64,000 nt of DNA. Origin: Cladobotryum mycophilum (taxonomy: Eukaryota; Ascomycota; Sordariomycetes; Hypocreales; Hypocreaceae). The notes beneath the pieces are model-generated. The model was not told the DNA's origin and did no database searches. It saw only the letters and a list, made by a program, of their open reading frames with translations. Shown in pieces: positions 1 to 10,482 of the stretch. A program made the position numbers and the translations under genes. Each line of letters begins with the position of its first letter. The stretch's first letter is position 1. The stretch is from the NCBI GenBank assembly GCA_036429605.1, contig CM071591.1:310001-374000 (forward strand), given 5' to 3'.

Positions 1-1
1 G

Positions 2-133
2 CTCGCTGGATACCACGAGTTCAGATACAGCGCCAACCGGAGATGGCTCCGAGCCTGGATCCACTTGAGTCGGTTTGTCATTTCCGTCATTTTGATGACC
101 CTTCTTTCCTTAAGACGAAACAAGCAGAAATAG
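2..133 (+). CDS. Possible 3' end of a membrane protein gene (partial)
   Basis: An open frame enters from the left edge and stops with TAG at 131-133, giving about 43 residues. The segment has a basic stretch with several Arg and Trp residues, then a hydrophobic run of about 14 residues (FVISVILMTLLSL), then a short basic tail (RRNKQK). This pattern resembles a C-terminal transmembrane helix with a cytosolic basic end. The family cannot be identified from so little sequence, and an edge frame of this length could arise by chance. Confidence 0.3.
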   Translation, partial: LAGYHEFRYSANRRWLRAWIHLSRFVISVILMTLLSLRRNKQK

Positions 134-1346
134 TAGGACCCAGGTCAGGTACCTCGAACCTCTGGGGATCTACCCACTCATGAACTCGTTTACATGACCC
201 TAGAGCTACCCCTCACAACTTTTATATAAGAACTACCAGATTCGAATCCACTAGATCTTGGATGCAGCACCGTGGCATAATACAGCTAACCGTTTACATG
301 ATTGAGAAAAGGTTCAACTTAATACGAAGCACGAACAATCGAGATCATTGTCTAACACACACTTTCCTGATATACACAACTAGCAAAACCCGCTCCAGAC
401 CTACTTGTAGCGGACAAAGAGCAATGGTGATAGCTATTGAGCTATTTATTCTGCCATTTTCATGAATTAAACTGTGTATTTATTAGCTTTGATGGCCCAA
501 CTAGTTTGCTAAACATCTAACGGCTTGGGTCAAGTGCATCGATCACAATAATCTAGTCTTCTTAGGTTTTCGGTTGTCACAGTGCTAACACCCGACGGCG
601 TCCATATTTGCTTTTTCAATATCAGGGGCTAAGCGGAATGATGCCCACGGGATCGCCCGATGCGCCAAAGTGGTAACAAAGGATGCCATGTTCCAGTGTC
701 AGTCAGTGGAAAAGGCAGAGATCAATATGGTCTTCTCTATTCCATATCTCTCTTGTTTACTTACTTCATGACTATTATATACCAGTTAGCTACTCTGCCT
801 GGATTCTTCATTATCATTCTTAGATACCGGGTCTCTGGCAGTTGGCTCGATTACATATTAAGGTTTAGCTTTAGGCTGCTTTCCTGCCTTCTCCTGTAGG
901 ATTGCTATGAATCATGAATCATTATCTGCTCGAATGGAGACAGTTGGTAAGACATCTCTTACTTTAGACATCAAGCTGTGCTTCAGGGGATGCCCAAAGA
1001 TATAAGTAGCCCCTTTGGTGTGTCAGGTACCAGTACATCATGATGTATATTGACAGAACGTAAATTGGGATGTTGGTGTATCCCATCCGTACCAAGAATC
1101 ACTTGTGCTGATGGGGTGGATGCATGGCTATGTTACATACCTCCAGCCAACGTCGTAGGGCTACATAGTGCCGTCGAATACGCCAATGATCCTTAGTTTG
1201 AGTTTAGATCGAGCGGTAGATGTCTTCGTTCCGAAGACTCACTCAAAGCTACTCGTATGAGATAAAAAGCGCCTTGTGCCTACTGGTACTGCAGCAGTCC
1301 CTCTCTTCTGCTTTGAACTGCCTACACTCTTGTCAATTCTGCAACT
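134..1346. other. Intergenic, no gene recognised
   Basis: About 1.2 kb of moderately AT-rich DNA. The short open frames here (up to about 80 codons) have no recognisable domain, no splice structure and no consistent codon character. The last few hundred bases are presumably the promoter and 5' leader of the trypsin-fold gene that starts at 1347. Confidence 0.5.
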
Positions 1347-2117
1347 ATGAACTTCGTCTTCAACCCTCTTCGGCTCGTTGCTTGCCTCTCTGTGGTGGCC
1401 GCACCCTTGGTATCCGCCATTATTGGCGGGTCTGCAGCCAAAGAAGGCCAATTCCCGAACATGGTCAGCGTTTGGCGGACGTCACACATCTTCGGTGGAA
1501 TACTCATCAACTCTCGCCAGGTAATCACGGCGGCGAGTTGCGTCCATGGCACAAATGCTACGGACTTTACGGTGCGCGCAGGGAGCTTAAGCCACGCCTC
1601 TGGCGGCAACCTGATTCATGTTGACAAGATCACTACCCATCCACTTTACATCAGCTCCACCTTCACTGAAAACATCGCAATCCTTGAACCGATTCAAGCA
1701 GTGGGGAACGTCCAGCCCATCAAACTCCCGGAGCCGTTTCGGAATCTCCGTGTTGGATCCACCACGACTGTAGCTGGCTGGGGCCCTACGTCTGAACGCG
1801 GAGCCTTATCCACCAGCCTTCAGTTTGTGAAAATGCCGATTGTTGAGCACAGCGAGTGCCAACAACAGTACTCTGGCTATCTCGATGTTATTAGGGAGGA
1901 ATTCTGTGCCGGTGTTGCCCAAGGTGGAAAAGGCTCCTGCGATGCAGGCACATTGGCTGCTGGCTTAATGGGGGACATGGGCGGGCCAGTCTTGCAAGGC
2001 AATACCTTGATCGGAGTTATATCCGTGCGGTTTGGCTGTGCTAGGCCATCATATCCTGATATTTACACAGATGTAAGCTCATACGTGGAGTGGATTGATA
2101 GCAAGACAATCGAGTGA
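1347..2117 (+). CDS. Secreted trypsin-fold serine protease homologue lacking all three catalytic residues
   Basis: A single-exon protein of 256 residues. Residues 1-24 form a signal peptide ending LVSA, followed directly by IIGG, the usual mature N-terminus of trypsins (IVGG). The chymotrypsin fold is recognisable throughout: TAASC at 61-65, GWG near 144-146, a CAG segment near 187 and GDMGGP at 209-214. The catalytic His57 position is Ser64 (TAASC instead of TAAHC), Asp102 is Asn109 (ENIAIL instead of DIALL) and Ser195 is Met211 (GDMGGP instead of GDSGGP). Asp189, which sets trypsin specificity, is Gly196, and Cys42 is Phe49, leaving its partner Cys65 unpaired. A nine-residue insertion lies between the Cys191 and Gly193 equivalents. 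The frame is fully open, so this looks like a maintained pseudoprotease and not a decaying gene. It probably acts outside the cell by binding a protease substrate, inhibitor or host protein; that role is inferred. Confidence 0.88.
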   Translation: MNFVFNPLRLVACLSVVAAPLVSAIIGGSAAKEGQFPNMVSVWRTSHIFGGILINSRQVITAASCVHGTNATDFTVRAGSLSHASGGNLIHVDKITTHPLYISSTFTENIAILEPIQAVGNVQPIKLPEPFRNLRVGSTTTVAGWGPTSERGALSTSLQFVKMPIVEHSECQQQYSGYLDVIREEFCAGVAQGGKGSCDAGTLAAGLMGDMGGPVLQGNTLIGVISVRFGCARPSYPDIYTDVSSYVEWIDSKTIE

Positions 2118-2775
2118 ATCATTCGGCGAGAAAAATGGTTACTCCAAATCTTTGTATGGGTGATAAGGGAAGCCGAGATACTTGATTATTTATGAAAAAT
2201 ACTTTAAGAGCTGAGGAAGCCCCAAATCTTATTCTCCAAACTCGCTTTCATCTCCCCAAGTCTATTCGTATTTGTTTTATAGTTTAGAAAGGCGAGGGAA
2301 TGTGCATACTGGGTCCTGATCTACTGGCTTCGGCAACTCTCTGCAACGTCCAGTAATGGTGCTCGAAAGAGAGAAATGCAAAGGTGCTCAGATATTATAC
2401 ATGATGTTAAGGCGCTTCGGCCTATACCGGGGTGATATGGCGCTGTAATCTCTGAGTTCCCTTTCAATAGCTATCACCTGTTGGGACTCTATCGCACTGG
2501 CACTAAAAGACACCAAGAAGTCTCGTAAGGATGACCAGTCAGTAACACGGCGGGCAGAGATTTTACTATTGAAACCGCCAGTAGCAGTAGCAGAGCCACT
2601 AGATTTGCAACGGTAGAAGGAGACATAGTATTACTTTATCAGTCTCCAGAGGGACTGAACGAATGGATAAGCTACCTGCAGCTCCATGCACATCAAAACC
2701 CTTGCCACCTAAGTGAATAGAAATAACTAGACTTTCAATATTTTAAAAAACTTCCACCTATATCGATAAGTGATG
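2118..2775. other. Intergenic, convergent gene ends
   Basis: About 660 bases between the trypsin-fold gene (plus strand) and the terpene cyclase (minus strand), which converge here. No open frame or RNA feature is recognisable; this is presumably the two 3' untranslated regions. Confidence 0.5.
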
Positions 2776-3979
2776 CTACATTAAAGTGACATTGTTAGGT
2801 GAGTCATAACGAGGGCAATTACTGCTCCACGCATGATTCCCCGACACAAGCCACAAAATAGCCATCATATACCTCTGAAAGTCCTCTGATAAGTGAGAAT
2901 ACTTAGAGCGAAGGTCAGTGTACATAGTAAGCAGTTGTTGCTCATAGTCAATAACAAGCTGCTTGGTCATCTCGAAAGCCTCCTCAATACTAACCCCTTT
3001 CAACCTACTGGTAATAGGGACGATGTTCATAATTCTGACATGATACTTGGCATTGGCCGCTGCTTCGGATGGCCAGCTCCAGTAATCATTCGCCAGCGCC
3101 GTGCACTTGACAGCTTGGGTTTGGAATTCTTCCAATAACCGTAGCTCGTCAGGAGAGATAGTCAACTCCATGGTGTATCGGATGTGGGGTAAATAGGGGC
3201 TGTGGACAAAGGTTAATAGAGAACATATACCAACTCTTTGGGTAGCTTTTGACGTACATGATTCCAGAGTTCATGGCACGAAATTGAATATACGCCTCAA
3301 TAGAGTCCAGATCTTCAATTGCCTTGGCATCAACATTCTCTAACCACTCCTGCCAGGCTTGCAGAATTGGGATTCCTCGATGACAATCACATTGGAGGAG
3401 GTCCCTAATGAATGGTACCGCGATCTTCTGCATCGGTGTCGTGAGATCTTCATCACTCCCTTCATTGGCAAATATTCGAACGAGTTGGCGGTTGTAGCTC
3501 TCATGTGCCTGTTTGGATCTTTAGCTTGATCATCCCCATTAGATTCTGACAGGGGCGTGGTTTACCTGGAGACGGCTCATGGATGCTGCCTTGTCTACCG
3601 ACTAGCAATTAGAAACATGTCTCAAAACCATAATGGTACATAACCCACCATCTACTAAAAAGAAGAATGCGGTAAGCCACAGCGTGTACTTCAGTCTCTC
3701 ATGCTTGGCCTCTGGCTGGGTGAGAGCATCCCATGGTCCAAATACTTTGTTCTGACTGCCATTATAGCTTTCTGGACCATCAGTACCGAAAGTGTGATCC
3801 CCAAAGGTTTCTTTCCATTGTTTTGCGAGTCGATACTGAGTGTCATCTTCCGTCACGTCACTACGAGTACTGACTCTGACAGGAAGAATAGTGAAACAGC
3901 CGTGCTCCCGTGCTTCGTTCGGCGGAATGGAACGAGAGTTTAAGCAGGAGAAGGTTGGGTTCTCAAACGAGGCTGCCAT
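2776..3979 (-). CDS. Stand-alone class I terpene cyclase
   Basis: Four exons give a continuous 344-residue frame: 3649-3979, 3566-3594, 3258-3508 and 2776-3199. The introns are 54-58 nt with good GT-AG borders, and the total coding length is a multiple of three. The protein resembles the cyclase domain of fungal fusicoccadiene/ophiobolin-type synthases, which convert a linear prenyl diphosphate into a cyclic terpene. The Asp-rich motif, at residues 110-114, reads DDKAA: the first two Asp are present but the usual third acid is not. The NSE/DTE metal-binding triad is intact (N241, S245, E249 in NDYWSWPSE). The C-terminal RY pair, which senses the diphosphate, is R334-Y335 in CPRY. The fused prenyltransferase domain of PaFS-like enzymes is absent, so substrate must come from another locus. 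No P450 or prenyltransferase lies nearby. The product cannot be predicted. Confidence 0.85.
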
Positions 3980-5526
3980 CTTTACTAAGAAGGAAAGCTT
4001 GAGTGCTAATAGGAAGGGCCTTGCTATTCAAATAATGGCTATGCTTGTAAACCTAATAGATTCATTCAGGATTAACCCTGCTACCTATATATAAATTTGG
4101 AAGATATCAAAGAATAAACATCAGAATATCGGCTTAGTCGTAGGTTCAATGTTACAACATGTACAGATAGAGATTAGTTTTAGGTGTATTGTTGCACTAA
4201 CGAGCGCGTGACTCTCATAATTATCCGAGTCATTAGTCAATCAGAGTAAGACAAACAGTAGATAGACAAGCCATGGCATGAATGGGCTACGCCACATGGC
4301 AACAAATAGGGGTTCTAGCATTGCCCATCTGCTAAGACAAATGAAGAAGAGAAATTAATGGATATTCACACCTGTAGCGTAGGACCCTCTGCCCATATCA
4401 AGGATAGTGAATGCAGTCTACCTACCACTTGATGTTACAATGACCATGCAACAACTACCGGTGTCTGTTCACCGCTTGAGTAGACCATAGTCACTTGCGC
4501 AGAGAGTTCCCCATCCAGATATAAATGAAAACCGATACGGTATAATCCGAATTGATCCGGACAGGGCTGCTGTAAGAATAACCATTCCTTATATTAGGTT
4601 CAGTGAACAAAGTGGCTTATAAGCTGAAAAGGATCTGGGAAAATGAGGGGGGACATGTGGTAGTCTTATCCGAATCTATTCATATTTGCACTACACGGGC
4701 CAAATCCGCCGAAAAACCAGCCGCTCCATTGATTTCTTGTGTGTCATTCCCAGGGGAGACTGTTGCTGCAACTGCTCAAAAGCTAGGAGCTGTATACTTG
4801 GGTTTGACCCTATTGACCTTACCGGCTTACTTTTACCCCGGGGTTCTTTTTGCCAGCCTCCGCCAATATTGCATAATACTTTGCATAACTCTAACACTCA
4901 ATGTCTTGATGTCATGTTGTTAAGCGCGTTAAGACAAAGAAGCGGGAGGGGAGGGGGAAGGGGGAAGGGAGATCAGCAACCCTACCGTATAAAAGAAAAG
5001 ATAGAGCACCTGTTATTTTAGTTCTGCTAATATCTGCAGGATATAAACCAATACTACTCCCATCTATAAACTACAGGCCATCCATACTTCAACTCCTCTA
5101 CCTCTTTTTATTTTGGTCGAATGAGACATTCCAGTTAGGACTAGATGCCTCGAGCACCCCCGGCACTTTAGTAATATCGACTTAGACCTACCGTAGCGTC
5201 AACGTAAGCCCACGCAAGTCCCTGCTATGTGTTGCCCCCCCCCACAGATTCGGCCGCGGTTGTTGGGATGCTACAGTAACGCATGATGGCTAGTGAATGA
5301 GACATCCAACAACCCTAGCTATGGTAGCCATGCTATGCGTACAAATACATCTAGCTAAACTACATTCAGGGGTTAAAGCTTGGGAGAGCTTGAGAAACTA
5401 TACCCTCATTGCAGAGGTTACATTAGAACAACATAATAACGACATACTACTAAGGCAATGCTCATCTAGGTACAGTTTACATATTTTCCATATACCCTTT
5501 TAATGTATTAGTATAATGTCTGTCGT
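3980..5526. other. Intergenic, no gene recognised
   Basis: About 1.5 kb upstream of the terpene cyclase. Open frames up to 111 codons exist but none carries a domain, a plausible splice partner or a coding-like composition. A G-rich purine stretch lies near 4942-4970. I see no cytochrome P450 or other tailoring enzyme fragment here. Confidence 0.5.
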
Positions 5527-5846
5527 CTAAGAAGTCGAAGTCGTCTTCTTGTCACCGCCCAGTGCGTTTTGGATGGTTCCTCCAACCATACCCTCAGTTG
5601 TAAACTGCTTGCCGATAACGCCATCCTTCCCCATGGGTCCCCCGACTTTATCGCCAATTCCACCAATGGCTCCCTTTTCTGTGGAATTTGTTAGTCCACA
5701 ATTTAGTCCGCAATCAAGTTTAAAAACATACCGGTGAACTGCTTTCCAATGGCACCTTGCTCATCGAGCATTCTTGGCTGCGTTACCTGCTCGCCCGTCG
5801 CCTGCTTGTCTGCATGAGTAGCTGGATCGTTGGGTCTATCGGCCAT
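5527..5846 (-). CDS. Small hydrophilic glycine-rich protein with repeated GKQFT motif
   Basis: Two exons, 5732-5846 and 5527-5678, joined across a 53-nt intron (GTATGT...ACAG), encode 88 residues. The protein is hydrophilic and Gly/Lys/Thr-rich, with no signal peptide or membrane segment. It carries an internal repeat: QGAIGKQFTEKGAIGG at residues 30-45 and DGVIGKQFTTEGMVGG at 57-72, with a related GDKVGGPMG between them. Small proteins of this style are widespread in filamentous fungi and usually unnamed, as far as I recall; a stress or desiccation role would be speculation. The conserved splice signals and the repeat support a real gene, even though both exons are too short to stand out as open frames. 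Confidence 0.72.
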
Positions 5847-6733
5847 TGTGTTGGATGAGATAGAACTTCTTATGATGCGTTTCTTTGCTCAAAAGACTTT
5901 GAGAATGATTGAAGGAGGAAAAAAATGTTTTCCTTTTGTTTTAATCTGAGGTTATATAGAGAAAGTTATCTGGCTGTCATGACTGATCACGGGATCAAAG
6001 GGGCATCATCCGTCCACTCATGACGTCGTTGCTCTATGTAGTCGGTGACCAATCTTGAGGTCATAGATCAGTCACGGAAACAAGGCAAACGGGTACGTCC
6101 AATACTAGATCTGACATGGCGTAGTGCAATTAAACTAGAATGACGATTACTTTAATTGTATGTGGCTCATTTAATGAGTCAGTCTGCAAAGGGAGACACT
6201 CAAATCTCATACTGAAGCAAGTGTGCCAGGTACTCTCTGCAGATGGGTAGCGAGTAATGCTTCGTCAATCTACTAGGAAAGGAACCATCGAATCTTAATT
6301 TACCAATGGTCCAAGTGAAGGAGACGGATTTGGGTTCATTCAGCTCTTCATCCAATCTTGTTAGCCATAAAAGGCAGGACAGCTAGGAGATACACCTCCG
6401 ACATGCGGAATCCAAGATTACTTTTGGTCACTACAGTTACAGTAATCGATGCGTCCATATCTGAGCCTCATTGTGATATCACGCACCTGACAGAGTCATA
6501 AAATCTCATCTGTGAGGATTCAACATCAAGCCCACGGCCACATGGCTTTCATTTTCCACTAATGTGGCAGTCAGTTCGTGCAGGCATTGGCATCAATCAC
6601 ACTGACGTAAAGACTCGTTCAGGTAGTGACATATAAGCGATGCTGAGAAACCACCATCACCCTGCTGCATCTCACGTTCAATATTAATTGAGAAGTAATT
6701 ATTTTCTCGTTCTAGAGTCCTCACATCGACAGA
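5847..6733. other. Divergent intergenic region
   Basis: About 890 bases between the start of the small GKQFT-repeat protein (minus strand) and the NmrA-like gene (plus strand). It should hold both promoters. No protein-coding or RNA feature is visible. Confidence 0.5.
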
Positions 6734-7931
6734 ATGCCACGTAATATTTGCATTACGGCTGTAGAGGGCCAGACCGGCTTCCTCATCGCCGAACTTCTTC
6801 TCAAGGAGGGCAAATTCTCTCGTCAAATTGACAGCCTCACTGGCATGAGCATGAACACATCCTCTCCCAAGTGCAAAGAATTGGAAGAGCTCGGCGCGAC
6901 TATAGTTCCCCATGAACCAGGTCGAGAGCGCGATGTGGTCAAGGCCCTCAAGGAGATTGGATGCGACACCATCTGCCTCATTCCTCCTGCCCACCCCGAC
7001 AAGTACGACATCACCGTTGAACTTGTAAACGCTGCCAAAAAGGCCGGTGTGACAAATACGCTTCTTATCAGTTCGGTCGGCTGTGACTATGCGGATCCCC
7101 AGAAGCAGCCTCGTCTGCGAGAATTCATTGATATAGAAAGCCTGGTCATGGCAACCAAGGGAGATCCAGACACGCAGATGGGCCATTCACCATGTGTGAT
7201 TCGGTACGTTTTATCCCATCTAACCTGCATCAAAGATAGTTCCTTGTAGATGCTCATATTTCCAGTGCCGGCTTCTATGCGGAAAACTTGCTGCTCTACT
7301 CTGAACAAGCCAAAGCTGAAGGTGTCCTTCCACTGCCTATTGGAGAGAACCACAAGTTCGCTCCCGTCGCATTAGGTGTAAGTCCCACCATTGTCCACTT
7401 GGAGATTCGCTAGCTGATACAAGATAGGACGTTGCTCATGTCGCAGCACACGTCTTGGCGGGCAAGGGCAAGCAAGGCTTTGATGATCGACATCGCGGCC
7501 AGATGATGGTCATTACGGGTGAGCTTTTCCTGGCGTTATCATAAGGCGTGGTGCTAATGTTAGGTGTAGGCCCCATGCTATGTGCTGGAGAGGAATTGGC
7601 CCAGGCCGCCAGCTCAGCTCTAGGGACTAAGATGGAGTTTGAAAACATATCCGAGTAAGTCTGCCACAATGATGTCGGGCTTTCTGTGCTAACTTTAGCG
7701 ATAAGCCGAGAGGCAAAGAAGGTTTTAGCCTCTCAGTCAGAGAGTAGTGAAGCTGAGAAGGAATACATCCTCGAATACTACAGCTTGGTTCGCGAGGGTA
7801 AGATGAACTACATCTCAACCACCGCCTTCCATGATGTCACAGGAACTCATCCCACGGAGCCGAGCGAATTCTTCAAAATGTATGCAGCTGATCTCCGCCC
7901 ACGGAAGAAGACAAAGAAGAACGGTTCGTGA
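6734..7931 (+). CDS. NmrA-like NAD(P)-binding protein (atypical short-chain dehydrogenase)
   Basis: Five exons (6734-7203, 7266-7377, 7428-7518, 7564-7654, 7706-7931) sum to 990 nt, giving 329 residues. The N-terminal Rossmann segment TAVEGQTG at about residues 8-15 stands where NmrA-like proteins carry GATGxTG; the first Gly is replaced. Downstream segments fit the family: ISSVG near 115, an AGFYAENLL segment after the first splice, ITG near 223 and a C-terminal EYYSLVREGK block. NmrA-like proteins bind NAD(P) and act as redox sensors or as reductases; this one belongs to the fungal NmrA/HSCARG-like group and its substrate is unknown. The acceptor of the third intron is ambiguous (7564 or 7570; both keep frame). 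The oxidoreductase gene follows on the same strand 540 bases downstream. Confidence 0.85.
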
Positions 7932-8471
7932 ATGAGGCTTGATGGTAAAAGGTTGGAATGGAACTGTCTACTCGGTTCTTGGCTCTATGCGTGTATTAGT
8001 CTAGGCAGCTACTGCGTAATAACTGTCTGCGCTTCAATTAGACGGCCAAGTCTGTGATGATGTATCTCAAATTGAATGGAGGCTAAATGATTGATTGAAG
8101 TAGTGTATTCATGGAGTCGTCATTTAGTTGTGTATGACCTCATGTTCGTCTTGTCATGCGAGTGCTTGGCCCGCTGTGTTGTCAAAAGCCCCCAATGTGA
8201 GGGTAGAGCAGCTGAAACTAAGTTGGCATTTCAAAAGATGGTGTGCATTACGGCTTGAAGGGCATTTCTTCATGAATTGAACGATATTGTTGATGTCGCA
8301 GTTGCGTATTGATGTTGAGGTGACGTGCTTGACTTCCAGTCATGAACTCCAAACGACGTCACGAGTTCTCTAGGTGATAATGAGTTTCACAAAGCTGAAA
8401 ATGAGCACTTCCTCTCAAATTTGGTTACTGGTGGCTCTTCACAGCATTTTGAGATTGTAATTAGAAGCACC

Positions 8472-10091
8472 ATGGCAGTACCAACAGGAAACAAAGGACA
8501 ATTCGCTCACACAACCGGCGGGACGGATGCGGTTTGGGTTCACAAGGACCCGTACTCAAATCGACCGCAGTTTCAGTCATTAAGTTCGGACCTGGAGACG
8601 GAAATCTGTGTTATCGGCGCGGGTATCGCTGGCATCTCCATCGCCTACGAGCTTGTTTCGCGCGGACATGAGGTGACTCTCGTCGAAGGGCGAGACGTCA
8701 TCTCTGGAGAAAGTGGTCGAACAAGCGGCCATCTCTCAACTGCACTGGACGACCATTATACGAGCATCAAGAAGAAGCATGGCCTAAATGGAGCGCAGGC
8801 AGCGGCCGAGAGCCACCAGTGGGCTGTGAACCGCATTGGAGAAGTCGCAAAAGAGCTCAACATTGAATGCGAGTATCGCCGTGTTCCTGGATACGAGATT
8901 TCGCAATATGAACGAAACGACAAGAACCACGAGAGTGATGCGAAGGACATCAAATCTGAGGCGGAACTAGCCAAACAACTGGGCCTCTCTGTCGAGTTTA
9001 GAGAGGGCCTAGAAGTCAGAGGATGGACCGGGAAACCGGATCAGCGTGATGGTGCAGTCTTTTCGGATCAAGCTGCTTTCCACCCGACCAAGTATCTTGT
9101 TGGGATCCTGAACTGGCTCAAGCAGCAGTCGACTTTCCAATGCTTCACAGGCACCCGCGTCATGTCTGTCGAAGAGCAGGGTCTGGGCATTGTTGGCAAT
9201 AAACAGGCCAAAGTAACCACAGAGAGCGGGCACACAATCAAGTGTGATCATGCCGTTGAAGCTACATGCGTGCCTCTCCAGAAGCTTAGCATCATTGTCG
9301 AGATGGAGTTTAATCGCACATACTGCATTGCCATCCGCGTACCCCGCGATTCAGTCGAGGATTGTTTTATTTATGATTCTGCAGATCCGTATCACTATAT
9401 CCGCCTTACAGCATGTGACGATCAGTTTAATTATATGATTGTCGGTGGAGGGGATCACAAAGTTGGACAGGAAAGCCCCGCGGGCAGGTATGAAGAATTG
9501 GAGCAATGGACGCGAGACCGATTTCCACAGGCGGGAGCTGTTGACTATCGTTGGAGTGGCCAGATTTATGAGCCAGTCGATCACGTAGCTTTCATCGGCC
9601 AGAACCAGGGTAATCAGTGCATCTACGTCGTGACCGGAGACTCTGGCAACGGTCTCACTCACGGCGTCATTGCCGGACGTCTCATCGCTGATCTCGTGGA
9701 TAAAAAGGACAACCCCTGGACAGAGCTGTATTCGCCAAGTCGACTCCTCTCAATAGCCAAGTCCGCTCCCTCCATGATTGCCAACGACATCCAGGTCAAC
9801 ACGCAATACAAGCGCTTTTTGGAGTCTGACATCCAGGACATAGAGGATCTCACCCCAGGAACGGGAGGCATCCTAAATAAGCCAAGTCTCGGACAAATGC
9901 CAACTGCGATTTATCGCGACGAGAATGGAAAGACCATCAAAATGAGCGCGCTCTGCCCGCATTTGAAGGGAGTCGTTTGCTGGAACCCGGCTGAGCGGAC
10001 TTTTGACTGTCCAATCCATGGAAGTCGATTTTCATCGACGGGTGTGTGTCTCAATGGCCCTGCCAAGACGAATCTTGAGGTGATGGAGTGA
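8472..10091 (+). CDS. FAD-dependent oxidoreductase fused to a C-terminal Rieske [2Fe-2S] domain
   Basis: A single-exon protein of 539 residues from the ATG at 8472; an in-frame ATG at 8421 would add 17 residues of leader-like sequence. Residues about 46-75 form the FAD Rossmann motif, with GAGIAG followed by an acidic residue at the end of the second strand. The middle is a DAO-type (D-amino-acid oxidase-like) fold, with GDSGNGLTHG near residue 390 as the C-terminal FAD contact. The last 45 residues hold a Rieske cluster motif, C-x-H-x15-C-x2-H (CPH ... CPIH), with GSRF directly after it. This arrangement is known from bacterial YhfW-like proteins and recurs in fungi; the electron donor, acceptor and substrate are unknown. 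No transmembrane segment is seen, so it is probably soluble. Confidence 0.88.
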   Translation: MAVPTGNKGQFAHTTGGTDAVWVHKDPYSNRPQFQSLSSDLETEICVIGAGIAGISIAYELVSRGHEVTLVEGRDVISGESGRTSGHLSTALDDHYTSIKKKHGLNGAQAAAESHQWAVNRIGEVAKELNIECEYRRVPGYEISQYERNDKNHESDAKDIKSEAELAKQLGLSVEFREGLEVRGWTGKPDQRDGAVFSDQAAFHPTKYLVGILNWLKQQSTFQCFTGTRVMSVEEQGLGIVGNKQAKVTTESGHTIKCDHAVEATCVPLQKLSIIVEMEFNRTYCIAIRVPRDSVEDCFIYDSADPYHYIRLTACDDQFNYMIVGGGDHKVGQESPAGRYEELEQWTRDRFPQAGAVDYRWSGQIYEPVDHVAFIGQNQGNQCIYVVTGDSGNGLTHGVIAGRLIADLVDKKDNPWTELYSPSRLLSIAKSAPSMIANDIQVNTQYKRFLESDIQDIEDLTPGTGGILNKPSLGQMPTAIYRDENGKTIKMSALCPHLKGVVCWNPAERTFDCPIHGSRFSSTGVCLNGPAKTNLEVME

Positions 10092-10482
10092 TGGATAAAT
10101 GTCTATTGGGAGTGACCTTGATACTATAAATTTGAAGAAGACATGTTATTAATTGAGAATAAAAGTGAATATTGCAAGAGGTTGTCAGCATATCCTTTCT
10201 TTTGCGAGCCATTGTTAAAGTGAAATAAGCATGAATATGGAATGACCACCAGAAAGCGGATAGACTATAGGTTAGGTAATCTACAAGAGCAGCTAAATTA
10301 ACACCTCGTTCTGGTGTAAAATCGTACAACTTACACAGTGTAATTGGCGTGATTTGATTGGCCAAAACAACCCCCACGTCAACCCGGCTGGGTCCACCAC
10401 CAATTGCTTTGGTTCAATAACTTTTTCGGGCGCAAGTCTTGAATCGTCAAGTCAAGCGCTACGGCATCATGAGGAGGAGCCC

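Noticed and set aside
236..262. GATTCGAATCC string resembling a tRNA B-box
   Set aside because: No A-box at the right distance and no cloverleaf could be built.
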